A DNA stretch of 64,000 bases from Longimicrobiaceae bacterium (GCA_030146875.1 JASLAX010000007.1:14159-78158); one strand, 5' to 3'. Shown: positions 45,237 through 54,568, counted from the first letter of the stretch. Notes: a model not told the origin generated them from the sequence alone. Numbers and translations: made by a program.

Positions 45237-46379
45237 TCACGCCGCCGCCAGCGCCCGCACCCGCTCCACCACCGCGGGAACGACGCGCGCCGCCCTCTCC
45301 ACCTCTTCCGCCGTCGTCTCCCGGCCCAGTGAGAAGCGGAGCGCGGGGCCCGCGTCCTCCGCCACGCCCATCGCCGCCAGCACGTGGGAGCGCGCAAGCG
45401 ACCCGCTGGAGCACGCCGACCCCGCCGAGACGCCGATCCCCTCCACGTCCAGCGCGGCCAGCAGCAGGCCACCCTCCGCGCCCGGCACCAGCACGCTCAG
45501 GTGCGTGGGCAGCCGCTCCGCGCCGGCCGCGTTCACCGTCAGCCCCGGCACCGCGGAGACCAGGGCGGCCTCCAACGCGTCCCGCAGCCCGCCGACCCGC
45601 CGCATCTCCGCCTCCCGCTCGCTCTCCGCCGCCTCCGCCGCAGCCGCCAGGCCCACGGCGGCGGCGACGTCCTCCGTACCCGGGCGGATCCCCCGCTCCT
45701 GGCCGCCGCCGTGGAGGAGGGGCGCCAGCTCGATCCCGCGCCGAACGAAGAGCGCGCCCCCGCCGCGGGGGCCGCCGATCTTGTGCGCGCTGAGCGCGAG
45801 GAGGTCGATCCCGAGGGCGTCCACGCGAACGGCCAGCTTTCCCAGCGCCTGCACCGCGTCGGTGTGGAGGACGACGCCCGCGGCGCGGCACGCCTCCGCC
45901 ACCTCCCCGAGGGGCTGCACCGTCCCCGTCTCGTTGTTCGCCCACTGCACCGAGACCACGCACGGGCGCTCCGCGAGCGCGGCCGGAAGGGCGGAGAGGT
46001 CCAGGCGGGCGTCGCCGTCCACCGGCAGGACGCGGAGCGGCGAGCCCTCGGCCTCCGCCGCGCGGGCGGCCTCCAGCACCGCGCGGTGCTCCACGGCCGA
46101 GCAGGCGACCGGCGTTCCAGGCGCCGCCCAGGCGCGGCCCAGGACGGCGATGTTGTCCGCCTCCGTGCCGCCGCGGGTGAAGACGACCTCCCCCGGCTCC
46201 GCGCCCAGGACGGCGGCCAGCCGGGCGCGCGCGTCCTCCAGCGCCGCGCGCGCCTCGCGCCCCCAGCGGTGCAGGGAGGAGGGGTTCCCGAAGGGCCCGT
46301 CCAGCACGCGCAGCATGGCGTCGCGCGCCTGGGGGCGCAGCGGTGCCGTGGCGGCGTAATCCAGGTAGACGGGCTGCAT
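45237..46379 (-). CDS. cysteine desulfurase, IscS/NifS family
   Basis: A 380-residue PLP enzyme that takes sulfur from cysteine as a persulfide. MQPVYLDYAATAPLRPQA is the family start, with VQWANNETGTVQPL, the PLP-binding Lys in ALSAHKIGGPRGGG and the persulfide Cys in GSACSSGSLARSHVL. An AGGAGAGG lies directly before the ATG. Located just upstream of mnmA, it is probably the dedicated sulfur donor for tRNA thiolation, and it may also serve Fe-S assembly. Confidence 0.95.
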   Translation of the reverse strand: MQPVYLDYAATAPLRPQARDAMLRVLDGPFGNPSSLHRWGREARAALEDARARLAAVLGAEPGEVVFTRGGTEADNIAVLGRAWAAPGTPVACSAVEHRAVLEAARAAEAEGSPLRVLPVDGDARLDLSALPAALAERPCVVSVQWANNETGTVQPLGEVAEACRAAGVVLHTDAVQALGKLAVRVDALGIDLLALSAHKIGGPRGGGALFVRRGIELAPLLHGGGQERGIRPGTEDVAAAVGLAAAAEAAESEREAEMRRVGGLRDALEAALVSAVPGLTVNAAGAERLPTHLSVLVPGAEGGLLLAALDVEGIGVSAGSACSSGSLARSHVLAAMGVAEDAGPALRFSLGRETTAEEVERAARVVPAVVERVRALAAA

Positions 46380-46445
46380 CCTCTCCTCGGGGCGCGGGCG
46401 GCGGGATTGATAAACGGCAGCGAGGATTATGTTTCCGCGCGCCGG

Positions 46446-46474
46446 TTGAGGGGGCGGGCGGGGCCCGCTACATT
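46446..46474 (+). promoter_or_regulatory. sigma70-like promoter of the HIRAN-like gene
   Basis: TTGAGG, a 17-nt spacer and TACATT, 40 nt before ATG 46514. It lies in the gap divergent to the cysteine desulfurase. Confidence 0.5.
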
Positions 46475-46513
46475 GCGCCGCATGGCTCCGCACCTCCCAG
46501 TCCCCGGCATCCC

Positions 46514-46855
46514 ATGATCCCGCCCCTTCCCGAAGGCCTGCCGGCGACGTTCCAGTCCACCGTGCACGGCACCGTGTTCGGGGACCGCGCCGAGCGCGTC
46601 AGCGCGCTGAACGAGGGCGAGGCCCTGGTCCTGATCCCCGATCCCCCCATGGAGGAGGACCCCGCGGTCTGGGTTCACGTGATGGGCGGCGACCCCATCG
46701 GGCACCTGCCGCCGGAGATCAACCTCTGGCTCGCCCCCTGGCTGCACCGCGGAGGCCGCGCGACCGCCCACGTCCTGAAGGTCGGCGGAGCCGACACGCC
46801 GAGCTGGAAGCGCCTGATGATCGAGGTGCACTGCGAGCAGGCGGAGACGACGTAG
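46514..46855 (+). CDS. small HIRAN-like domain protein
   Basis: A 113-residue protein made of one domain. The sequence EGEALVLIPDPPMEEDPAVWVHVMGGDPIGHLPPEINLWLAPWLHRGGRATAHVLKV follows the HIRAN pattern (LxLxxePxNpxDpnAV.V..xxGxxlGylPrexaxxLaplldxG). HIRAN binds 3' DNA ends in HLTF helicases; stand-alone forms are known but uncharacterised. No ribosome site precedes ATG 46514. A promoter is visible 40 nt upstream. Confidence 0.75.
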   Translation: MIPPLPEGLPATFQSTVHGTVFGDRAERVSALNEGEALVLIPDPPMEEDPAVWVHVMGGDPIGHLPPEINLWLAPWLHRGGRATAHVLKVGGADTPSWKRLMIEVHCEQAETT

Positions 46856-47024
46856 CGGACATCCGCAGGGCCGCCGCGGGGACGTCCGAGAACGTCGACG
46901 TATCTCCGGCCGCTCCGCATCGCGCGGGCGCCGATCCACCGCCAGCAGGTGCGGAGAAACGGACGCGAGCACGGATCCACCGCCAGGATGCGCGGCGTAG
47001 CGGGCGTCCGGAGGCCGCGGCTCA

Positions 47025-47076
47025 GCCTGCGAACGACTTCGCGGCTGGGAACGGCACGAAGTCCGCCTGCGCGGAC
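47025..47076 (+). repeat. REP-like two-hairpin repeat, solitary copy
   Basis: About 85 percent identical to 16579-16630 and in the same orientation. Hairpin 1 is GCGAA-CGAC-TTCGC and hairpin 2 is GTCCGC-CTGC-GCGGAC; the linker GGCTGGGAACGGCACGAA is conserved. Changes leave the stems pairable. Confidence 0.85.
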
Positions 47077-47245
47077 TCCCCCGTCCGCGGCATCCCACCC
47101 GTGCGCCCGCGTGCGCCTTTCGTCCGCGGCGTCCCGTCGTCGCCCGAAGGCCAGTCACCCCTCTCCCCTTGTGGGGGAGGGGACGGGGGAGGGGGGTGCG
47201 GCCGGTCGGCGGACGCTTGCGGGACCCGACGGATCCGCCGTACGC

Positions 47246-47311
47246 ATGCGGCGGCAAGCCGCCGCCAGAATTCGCCGTCTGGAACCACGAGGAAAGTCCG
47301 CGGGGCGGACT
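47246..47311 (+). repeat. degenerate REP-like repeat
   Basis: It contains GGCGGC-AA-GCCGCC, then AATTCGCCGTCTGGAACCACGAGG, and ends in the hairpin AGTCCGC-GGG-GCGGACT. The middle and right part align with the linker and second hairpin of the other copies, while hairpin 1 has been replaced by a different palindrome. Confidence 0.6.
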
Positions 47312-47338
47312 CGGCTTCCCCGCCAGGCTTCGCCCTCC

Positions 47339-48085
47339 TCAGATGCTCCGCACCGAGAGGCGCACCACGTCCTCCACCTCCATCGTCTCCGCCACGTAGA
47401 ACGGCTCCCCGTACTCCGTCCGGATCAGCGACCCGTAGCGGGCGGCGTGCATCCGCACCTGGTCGTACAGGGGGCGGTCGCCGCCGGGGAAGACCTCGCC
47501 TCCCCACGTCTTGCCGTCGAACTGCGACGAGTAGCAGCGCACCGCCTCCATCTTACGCTCCATGAACTCCGTCACGTCCACCACGAAGCTCGGCTTCACC
47601 GGGTCTTCGCGGTAGGTGAGCGTGTAGAGGATCTTGTGCGGCCGGTGCGGGGCGCCGGGAGCGTCGAGCTTCGCCAGGCCGGCCAGGAAGCACGCGTCGT
47701 AGGCGAGCTGCGAGCCCACGCGGTGGTCGGGGTGGCGGCCGTTGATGTAGGGAAGGATCACCACGCGCGGCCGGAAGGCGCGGATGAGCCCCGCCACCCT
47801 CGCCCGCGTCTCCGGCGTGTTCTCCACCCCCGCGTCGGGAAGCCCGGCGTTGCGCCGCGCCGTCACCCCCAGCACCCGCGCCGCCGCCTCGGCCTCGTCC
47901 CCGCGCAGGGCCGCGCTGCCGTCCGTCCCGCGCTCTCCCGCCGTGAGGTCCAGGATCCCCACGCGGTGCCCCTGCGCGGCCGCGCGCGCCAGCGTGCCCC
48001 CGCAGGTGAGCTCCACGTCGTCGCGGTGCGCGGCGATGGCCAGCAGGTCCACCGGCGGGGCCAGTTCGTTCGTCGTCTCGGTCAA
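47339..48085 (-). CDS. bshB1: bacillithiol biosynthesis deacetylase BshB1
   Basis: A 248-residue zinc deacetylase of the LmbE/PIG-L family that removes acetyl from GlcNAc-malate in bacillithiol synthesis. The metal motif is AIAAHRDDVELTCGG (AHxDD) with the distal His in GRHPDHR, and the family blocks DLTAGERGTDG and RNAGLPDAGVEN are present. TTG start at 48085 (no ATG in the short N-terminal region); no ribosome site is seen. bshA and bshC are not in the window. Confidence 0.92.
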   Translation of the reverse strand: MTETTNELAPPVDLLAIAAHRDDVELTCGGTLARAAAQGHRVGILDLTAGERGTDGSAALRGDEAEAAARVLGVTARRNAGLPDAGVENTPETRARVAGLIRAFRPRVVILPYINGRHPDHRVGSQLAYDACFLAGLAKLDAPGAPHRPHKILYTLTYREDPVKPSFVVDVTEFMERKMEAVRCYSSQFDGKTWGGEVFPGGDRPLYDQVRMHAARYGSLIRTEYGEPFYVAETMEVEDVVRLSVRSI

Positions 48086-48404
48086 GGGCGTGCGCGTGGG
48101 TCGGAAGGGGTCCGCGCCGGGCCCGGCGCCGCGGGGACGCTACCTCCTCGCGCCCCCCGCCGCAACCCGGCGGCACGGGTGCGTCGCCCTCCGGCGGCAA
48201 AGGGTGGGCATCGCAAGTCGGCTCGTGTACGCGGCAACGACGTCCCGTTCTCCTCCGCGCACTCCGTGTACACCCCGAACTCCGCGTCCCCCCCTCCTCC
48301 CATCGGCACGAGACGCAAGCCCGCGGAACGCCGGAGCCGAGAACGAAGAGGCGGCGCGACCCGGGGGATCGCGCCGCCTCTCTCCGTCGGTCCGGCCGAG
48401 GCCG
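48086..48404. other. intergenic stretch upstream of bshB1
   Basis: About 320 bases with no supported gene. It holds the terminator hairpin of the efflux operon (48348-48380). A promoter for bshB1 is not obvious. Confidence 0.45.
48348..48380 (-). terminator. terminator of the efflux operon
   Basis: A 12-bp perfect stem GAGGCGGCGCGA / TCGCGCCGCCTC with a 9-nt loop, 25 nt beyond the last permease stop. On the minus strand it is followed by TTCGTTCTC. Confidence 0.7.
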
Positions 48405-49643
48405 CTACTCGTAGCGCAGGGCCTCCACCGGGTCGAGCCGGGCCGCCTTGTTGGCCGGGTACAGGCCGAACGCGATGCCGCCGATGGCGGCCATCATCAG
48501 CGACGCCACGACCGCCCAGAGCGGGACGGCGGCGGGGATGGGCGTGTACTGCTTGACGAGCCAGCTCAGGAAGGTGGCGATGGCCAGGCCGATGGCGCCG
48601 CCGATCACCGTAACGGTCATCGACTCCACCAGGAACTGCCAGAGGATCTCGCGGCGGGTGGCGCCCAGCGCCTTGCGCACGCCGATCTCGCGCGTCCGCT
48701 CGGTCACCGAGATCATCATGATCCCCACCACGCCCACCCCGCCCACCAGCAGCCCGATGGAAGACAGGATGGTGAGCACGATGAAGAACACGCCGGTGAG
48801 CTTGTTGAACATGTCCGCCATCGCCTGCTGCTTCACCACGGCGAAGTTCTCCTGCTCGCCCGGCCGCAGCCCGCGCGACGCCCGCAGCGTCACCGTCACG
48901 TCGTCGATCGCCTTCTGCTGGGCCACCCCGTCCTCGGGGACCACCAGCAGCGCCATCCAGTCCGGGTTGGCTCCCACCCGCTTGATCGCGGTGGTGGGGG
49001 GCACCACGGCCCAGTTGGTCTGCGCGGCGCTGAAGACGTTCTCCTTCATCTTGTAGACGCCGACCACCTCGAACTGCTCCTGCCCCACGCGCACCATCTT
49101 CCCCACGGCCGAGCCGCTCGGGAAGAGCTGGTCCGCCAGGTCGTAGGAGAGCACGACCACCCCCGCCGAGCGCGCGTCGTCGGCCGGCAGGAAGTTGCGG
49201 CCCTGCTGGAAGTCGCCGAGCGAGTAGTCCGTCCACTCGGCGGAACGCCCCATGATCTGCACGCCGGACACGGACTTGGACCCGGCGCGCATGGTGCCGC
49301 CGGCGTTCACCGCCACGGCCACCGTCTTGACGCTGGGCAGGTTGGAGATCAGCGCCGCCTCCTGGAACGTGAGGGGCGGCTTCCCCTCCCAGGGCGGCCT
49401 GTCGGAGCCGTCCGACATCTGGAGCTGCGTGTTGTCGAAGCGGTCCACGATGAAGTTGTTCGGGCCGATGGCCGAGAACATCTCCATCACCGACGACCGG
49501 AAGCCGCCGATGGCCGCGGCCATGGTCACCACGGTGATCACGCCGATCACGATCCCCAGGATCGTCAGGAACGCGCGCACCTTGTTGGAGCGCAGCGCGT
49601 CCAGCGCGATCATCACGCCCTCGCGGGCGGCGGTGATGTTCAT
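48405..49643 (-). CDS. MacB-like ABC permease (second of two)
   Basis: A 412-residue permease with the MacB/FtsX architecture: an N-terminal helix (LTILGIVIGVITVVTMAAAI), a large periplasmic domain (about 60-280), and three C-terminal helices ending LDPVEALRYE. It is paralogous to the gene 3 nt upstream; together they would form the asymmetric dimer driven by the ATPase. It is the last gene of the six-gene operon. Confidence 0.94.
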   Translation of the reverse strand: MNITAAREGVMIALDALRSNKVRAFLTILGIVIGVITVVTMAAAIGGFRSSVMEMFSAIGPNNFIVDRFDNTQLQMSDGSDRPPWEGKPPLTFQEAALISNLPSVKTVAVAVNAGGTMRAGSKSVSGVQIMGRSAEWTDYSLGDFQQGRNFLPADDARSAGVVVLSYDLADQLFPSGSAVGKMVRVGQEQFEVVGVYKMKENVFSAAQTNWAVVPPTTAIKRVGANPDWMALLVVPEDGVAQQKAIDDVTVTLRASRGLRPGEQENFAVVKQQAMADMFNKLTGVFFIVLTILSSIGLLVGGVGVVGIMMISVTERTREIGVRKALGATRREILWQFLVESMTVTVIGGAIGLAIATFLSWLVKQYTPIPAAVPLWAVVASLMMAAIGGIAFGLYPANKAARLDPVEALRYE

Positions 49644-49646
49644 CGG

Positions 49647-50891
49647 CTACTCCTTCCGCAGGGCGACGATGGGGTCCAGGCGCGAGGCCCGGTACGCCGG
49701 GTACACCCCGGCGAGCAGCCCCACCCCGATCCCCAGCCCGATCGCCAGCCCGATCGAGTACGGGGCCACGCGGGCCGGCATGGGCGACACGGCGGCGATC
49801 AGCATGGCCAGCCCCGCGCCCAGCCCGATCCCCAGCACACCGCCCACGCCCGAGAGCGTGCCCGCCTCGATCAGGAACTGCAGCAGGATGTCGCGGCGGC
49901 GCGCGCCCAGGGACTTTCGCACCCCGATCTCGCGCGTGCGCTCCGACACCGACACCAGCATGATGTTCATGATCACCACGGCGCCCACCACCAGGGAGAT
50001 GCCGACGAGCCCCGGCAGCACCGTGAGCATGAACGACGAGATCTTCTGCCAGAACCCGAGCGCGGCCTCGGCGGTCTCGACCGCGAAGTCGCTCTCCTCG
50101 CCGGGGCGCAGGTGGCGGCGCGACCGCATCAGCCCCTCGATCTCGCTCATGGCGTCGGGGAGCAGCGCCCCGTCCTGCACCTTGAACGACACGTCCTCGG
50201 CGACGTTGTACATGTTGAGCGCGCCGTTCAGGGGCGCGCGGATGGGCGCGATGGCGACCTTGTCCATCGAGAAGCCGAAGAGCGTGCCCTGCCGCTCCAG
50301 GATCCCGATCACCCGGTACGGGAAGTTGTGGATGCGGACCTCCCTCCCCAGGGGGCTCGACCCCTCGAAGAGCTTGTCCACCACGTCGCGTCCCAGCACC
50401 ACCACGGGCACCCCCCGCTGGGCCTCGTTCTCCGAGAACGGGCGCCCCTCCTCCACCTTCAGGTCGCGGATGGAGAAGAACGAGGCCGAGGCCCCGGTGA
50501 CGTTCACACCGTTCACCTCGTGCCCGCGCCCGTCGCTGATCTTGGCGTTCTGGTCGGACGAGTAGGCCAGCACCCCCGGCGTCTCCATGCGGTCGGCGAT
50601 GTACTGCGCGTCGTCGATGGTGATGCGCGGGCGGCGCTGCCACTCCCGCCACGTCTCCTCGCTCCCCGGACCCCCGCCCATGCTGGGGATGCGGCGGACG
50701 GTGACGGTGTTGTACCCGAAGATCTTCCCCGCGAACTCCTCCTCCATGTAGGCGTTCATCCCCTCGATCATGGTGATGACCGCGATCAGGAAGGTGACGC
50801 CCACTACGGTGCCGAGCACGGTGAAGAAGGCCCGCAGCTTGTTCGCGCGGATCATCGCCAGCGCGATGCGCACCGCTTCGCGAAGGTTCAT
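49647..50891 (-). CDS. MacB-like ABC permease (first of two)
   Basis: A 414-residue MacB/FtsX-type permease: N-terminal helix FFTVLGTVVGVTFLIAVITMI, a periplasmic MacB_PCD domain and three C-terminal helices ending LDPIVALRKE. The conserved ERTREIGVRKSLGARRRDIL loop, which couples to the ATPase, is present. Its start is 3 nt from the ATPase stop. Confidence 0.94.
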   Translation of the reverse strand: MNLREAVRIALAMIRANKLRAFFTVLGTVVGVTFLIAVITMIEGMNAYMEEEFAGKIFGYNTVTVRRIPSMGGGPGSEETWREWQRRPRITIDDAQYIADRMETPGVLAYSSDQNAKISDGRGHEVNGVNVTGASASFFSIRDLKVEEGRPFSENEAQRGVPVVVLGRDVVDKLFEGSSPLGREVRIHNFPYRVIGILERQGTLFGFSMDKVAIAPIRAPLNGALNMYNVAEDVSFKVQDGALLPDAMSEIEGLMRSRRHLRPGEESDFAVETAEAALGFWQKISSFMLTVLPGLVGISLVVGAVVIMNIMLVSVSERTREIGVRKSLGARRRDILLQFLIEAGTLSGVGGVLGIGLGAGLAMLIAAVSPMPARVAPYSIGLAIGLGIGVGLLAGVYPAYRASRLDPIVALRKE

Positions 50892-50894
50892 CCG

Positions 50895-51647
50895 TCAGGC
50901 CTCGGCGAGCGCCCGGTCGAGGCCCTGGCCCGCCCCGGCCAGGGTGGGCACCTGGCGCCGGTCCGACTCCACCACGCCGTCGCGCAGCGTGACCACGCGC
51001 TCGGCGTGGGCCGCGATGTCGGGCTCGTGGGTGACCATGATCACCGTCTGCCCCTCGGCGTGCAGCCGGGCGAACAGGGTCATGATCTCCTCCGACGTCC
51101 GCGAGTCCAGGTTCCCCGTGGGCTCGTCCGCCAGGATGATGGAGGGCTTGGTCACCAGCGCGCGGGCGATGGCCACGCGCTGCCGCTGGCCGCCCGACAG
51201 CTCGTTGGGGCGGTGGTCCATGCGGTCGGCCAGCTCCACGGCGCGCAGGGCCTCCATGGCCCGCTCGCGGCGCTCGGCGCGGCCGGCGCCGGCGTACACC
51301 AGCGGCAGCTCCACATTCTCGAGCGCGGTGGAGCGCGGCAGCAGGTTGAAGGTCTGGAAGACGAAGCCGATCTCGCGGTTGCGGATGCGGGCCAGCTCGT
51401 CGTCGTCCATCCCCGCCACGCGCTTGCCGTTCAGCACGTACTCGCCCGCGCTGGGGGTGTCCAGGCAGCCGATCAGGTTCATGAACGTCGACTTGCCCGA
51501 GCCCGACGGGCCCATGATGGCCACGTACTCGTTGCGGTGGATCACCAGGTCCACCCCGCGCAGGGCGCGGACCGTCTCCGAGCCCATCACGTACTGCTTC
51601 TGCAGCCCGTGCGTCTCGATGATCGGGGCCTCGCCGGGCGTGCTCAT
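50895..51647 (-). CDS. ABC transporter ATPase, MacB/LolD type
   Basis: A 250-residue ATPase of the LolD/MacB group. Walker A is GPSGSGKST, the Q-loop VFQTFNLLPRST, signature LSGGQRQRVAIARAL, Walker B IILADEPTGNLDS, and the switch His lies in VTHEPD. ATG 51647 overlaps the adaptor stop (ATGA). It powers the two permeases encoded next. Confidence 0.96.
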   Translation of the reverse strand: MSTPGEAPIIETHGLQKQYVMGSETVRALRGVDLVIHRNEYVAIMGPSGSGKSTFMNLIGCLDTPSAGEYVLNGKRVAGMDDDELARIRNREIGFVFQTFNLLPRSTALENVELPLVYAGAGRAERRERAMEALRAVELADRMDHRPNELSGGQRQRVAIARALVTKPSIILADEPTGNLDSRTSEEIMTLFARLHAEGQTVIMVTHEPDIAAHAERVVTLRDGVVESDRRQVPTLAGAGQGLDRALAEA

Positions 51648-52963
51648 TTCTTCTCCTTGGCGTCGCCGGCCGCGTCCTTCTTGCCGGCGGCCGCGGGGGT
51701 CTCCTGCTTCACCAGCATCCCCGTCTCCAGCTCGCGGATGGCCTGGTAGGTCCCGGAGACCACCACCTCGCCGCCCTTCAGGCCGTTGGCCACCTCGAAG
51801 TAGCGGTCGCCCGCGATCCCGATCTGCACGGGGACGAAGCGCACCTTCTTGTCGGCGCCCACCACGAACACGCCCTCGACCTCCTCCTTCTCGCGGCGGG
51901 TCTTCGCGTCCTTCTCCGCGTCGGCGGCGTTGCCGCCGTCCTGGTCGGTGGCGGCCTTGAACTTCTTGCCGTCGCGGTCGCGCGCCACCAGGGCGATGAT
52001 GGGGATGGAGAGCGCGCCCGTCTTGGCCTCGGTCACGATGTCGGCGGTGGCCGACAGGTCGGGGCGAAGCTCCGCGGGCGGGTTGTCCAGCGTGATCACC
52101 ACCTCGAAGTCCACGGACTGCTGGTCCGACGTCGGCGCCTGCACCCCCGTGCCCTGGAGCGACGAGTTGGCGATGCGCGTGACCTTGCCGGTGAAGGTCT
52201 GGTTCGGGAACGCGTCGATGCGCACCACGGCGCTGTCGCCGAAGGTGATGCGCGGCACGTCGGTCTCGTCGACCTTCACCGTGGCCTCCATCACCGACAG
52301 GTCGGCGATGGTGAGCAGGAGCGACCCGGGGTTGTTCATGGTGCCCACGATGGCGGTCTCGCCCTCCTCGATGTTGAGGCGGGTGACGCGGCCGCTCATG
52401 GGCGCCGAGATCGTGGTCTTGGATGCCTGGTTGCGCGACTCGGTCAGCCCGGCGCGCATCTGGGCCACCTGGTGCTGGGCGGCCTCGAACTGGGCCTCCT
52501 GCACCTGCACGGCGGTGCGGGCCTGCTCCAGGTCCTGCGCGGAGATCAGGTCGCGCCCCTGGGCCATCTGCTCGGCCCGGCGCGCCTCGCTGCGGGCCTT
52601 GAGCAGGTTGGCGCGGGCGAGGGAGGCCTGCGCCTGGGCCTGGGCCACGCTGGCCTCGGCCTTCCGCACCATTGCCTGGTACGCCGTGGGGTCGATGCGC
52701 AGCAGCAGGTCGCCGCGGTTCACCCACTGGCCCTCCTCCACCGCCACCTGGGTCACCCGCCCCGAGATGTCGGCCGAGATGTCTACCTTCCGCTTGGGCT
52801 CGATCTTCCCGCTGGCCGTCACGATGGACACCAGGTCGCGGCGGGCGACCACCTCGGTGCGCACGGGGGCGCCCTTCTCGGTGTCGGCCGCCATGGCCAG
52901 CGCGCCCAGGCCCAGCACGGCCACGGCCACGCCGGTGCCGATCAGGATCTTCTTCTTCGACAT
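51644..52963 (-). CDS. periplasmic adaptor (membrane fusion protein), MacA-like
   Basis: A 439-residue RND/MacA-type adaptor: an N-terminal anchor helix (ILIGTGVAVAVLGLGALAMA), a split lipoyl domain (GRVTQVAVEEGQWVNRGDLLLRID and SGRVTRLNIEEGE), a long coiled-coil hairpin (about 95-185), and beta-barrel domains. A charged insert near residues 335-360 (KFKAATDQDGGN..KTRREKEE) and a Lys/Ala/Asp-rich tail are less usual. GGAG precedes ATG 52963. It links the ABC permeases to TolC. Confidence 0.94.
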   Translation of the reverse strand: MSKKKILIGTGVAVAVLGLGALAMAADTEKGAPVRTEVVARRDLVSIVTASGKIEPKRKVDISADISGRVTQVAVEEGQWVNRGDLLLRIDPTAYQAMVRKAEASVAQAQAQASLARANLLKARSEARRAEQMAQGRDLISAQDLEQARTAVQVQEAQFEAAQHQVAQMRAGLTESRNQASKTTISAPMSGRVTRLNIEEGETAIVGTMNNPGSLLLTIADLSVMEATVKVDETDVPRITFGDSAVVRIDAFPNQTFTGKVTRIANSSLQGTGVQAPTSDQQSVDFEVVITLDNPPAELRPDLSATADIVTEAKTGALSIPIIALVARDRDGKKFKAATDQDGGNAADAEKDAKTRREKEEVEGVFVVGADKKVRFVPVQIGIAGDRYFEVANGLKGGEVVVSGTYQAIRELETGMLVKQETPAAAGKKDAAGDAKEKK

Positions 52964-52985
52964 GATCAAATCTCCGGGGGCGCCG

Positions 52986-54479
52986 TCAGCGAAGCGACTG
53001 TCCGACCAGCGACTCGAGCGCGGCCAGGGACTTGTGGTAGTTGTAGACGGCGTCGATCTGGGCGCGCTCGGCCTCGGCCAGCGAGGCCTGCGCGTCGGTC
53101 ACGTCCACCGACGAGGCGGCGCCGAAGCGGAAGCGCTCCTGGGCCAGCCGCAGCTCCTCGGCGGCCTTCTGCCGCACCTGCTCCTGGAGCTGCGCCGTGC
53201 GGTACGCGGTCTGGAGGTTCAGCGTGGCCTCGGCGATGTCGGCCGTGACCTTCAGCTCCTGCGAGCGCACCTGGAGCTGGGCGTCCTCGGCCGCGACCCG
53301 GGCCTCCTCGATCTGGCGCTCGCGCTGCAGGCCGTTGAAGAGAGGGAGCGAGAAGGTCAGCGAGGCCGTGAGGGGCTGCCGGGCGAAGCCGAAGGGGAAG
53401 CTGGGGTTGGCGCCGCGCACCTCGCGCCGCACCGAGTCCACCACCGCCGGGCTGCTGATGTTGTACGGGGCGCAGTTCTGCTCGGCCATGCCGGCCAGGC
53501 GCGCCAGGATGTTGCCCGTGAGGCAGGAGTTGTAGACCTGCCCGGTCTGCGCCAGCCCCGACTGGTAGAGCGGGTCCAGGTTGCCGGCGCTGTACACGGT
53601 GCCCTGCAGCCCCACCGACGCGCTGACGCTGGGCAGGTACTGCGAGCGGGCGGCGCGCACCTGCGTGCGGGCGGCGGCGGCGCCGGCGCGCGCGGCCAGC
53701 ACGCCGGGGTTGTTGCGGCGGGCGATCTCCACCAGGCCATCCACCGTCCAGCGGGGCTCGAAGAGCTGGAACGAGGAGCTGAGCTGCGTCCCCGCGGGGA
53801 GCATCACGCCCATCGACTGCCCCAGGCGCACGCGCTGGATGGCCACGGCGTTCTGGGCCTGGACCAGGCCCACGTCGGCCTGCCCCTTCTGCACCTCGGC
53901 GCGGCGCAGGTCCAGCGGCGTGCCGGCGCCCACGTCCAGGCGGGCCTGGGCCAGGCGCTGGTGCTCCGCGGTGCGGGCCACCTCGCGCTCGGCCTGCGCC
54001 ACCTTCTCCTGCGCCTGCAGCACCGACAGGTACCCCTGCACCACCGTGGCGACCAGGGCGGCCTCCTGCCCCAGCACGCGCTGGTGCGTGGCGCGCTCGT
54101 TCGCCCGCGCCACGCTGGGCCGGAGGAGCTTGGCGCCGCTCAGGTCGTACGACAGCCCGAGCTGGTAGAGCGAGGAGTAGTAGGGCGGCTTCTCGCCGAA
54201 CACCTGCGCGCCGTAGCGCTGCTCGCCGGCGGCGGTGTAGCCGAACTGGGTGGTGGCCGCGGCCGAGGGGATGAAGTCGGCTCGTGCCTGGCGGGTGGCG
54301 CCGCGCGCCACCCGGCGGTCGTTCTGCTGGGAGAGCAGGTCGGGGTTGTTCTCGCGCGCGATCGCGACGGCGTCGCCCAGGTTCAGCACGGGGGGGACGG
54401 TCGTCTGCGCGGCGAGCGCAACGGGCGCGAGCACGGCGGCCAGGAGCGCGGCGCCGGTTCGCCAGGTAGAGGAGATCAT
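52986..54479 (-). CDS. TolC-family outer membrane efflux protein
   Basis: A 497-residue outer-membrane channel: a signal peptide (LLAAVLAPVALAAQ) and two OEP repeats with the long heptad-rich helices typical of TolC (ARENNPDLLSQQNDRRVARGATRQARADFIPS and RRNNPGVLAARAGAAAARTQVRAARSQYLPS). A Cys pair (SCLTGN and QNCAPYN) lies in the central loop. A 22-nt gap to the adaptor gene puts it in one operon, completing a MacAB-TolC-like pump. Confidence 0.94.
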   Translation of the reverse strand: MISSTWRTGAALLAAVLAPVALAAQTTVPPVLNLGDAVAIARENNPDLLSQQNDRRVARGATRQARADFIPSAAATTQFGYTAAGEQRYGAQVFGEKPPYYSSLYQLGLSYDLSGAKLLRPSVARANERATHQRVLGQEAALVATVVQGYLSVLQAQEKVAQAEREVARTAEHQRLAQARLDVGAGTPLDLRRAEVQKGQADVGLVQAQNAVAIQRVRLGQSMGVMLPAGTQLSSSFQLFEPRWTVDGLVEIARRNNPGVLAARAGAAAARTQVRAARSQYLPSVSASVGLQGTVYSAGNLDPLYQSGLAQTGQVYNSCLTGNILARLAGMAEQNCAPYNISSPAVVDSVRREVRGANPSFPFGFARQPLTASLTFSLPLFNGLQRERQIEEARVAAEDAQLQVRSQELKVTADIAEATLNLQTAYRTAQLQEQVRQKAAEELRLAQERFRFGAASSVDVTDAQASLAEAERAQIDAVYNYHKSLAALESLVGQSLR

Positions 54480-54568
54480 TGGTTGCGTCTGGGTTGTGCT
54501 GCTAGTGCGGACGGGGGCGGCGTACGTCTGCGGTCCTCCCGCAGTACGCGCCCGCCCCCGGGGAAGTT

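Larger units (their letters stand above)
46856..47338. other. intergenic stretch with REP-like copies
   Basis: About 480 bases with no supported gene between the HIRAN-like gene and bshB1. It carries two REP-like elements (47025-47076 and about 47246-47311) and a short palindrome near 47155-47185 (CTCTCCCC, TTGTG, GGGGAGGG). Confidence 0.6.

Noticed and set aside
47155..47185. Short CCCC/GGGG palindrome as a terminator of the HIRAN-like gene
   Set aside because: It is 300 nt from the stop and is a low-complexity sequence common in such genomes.
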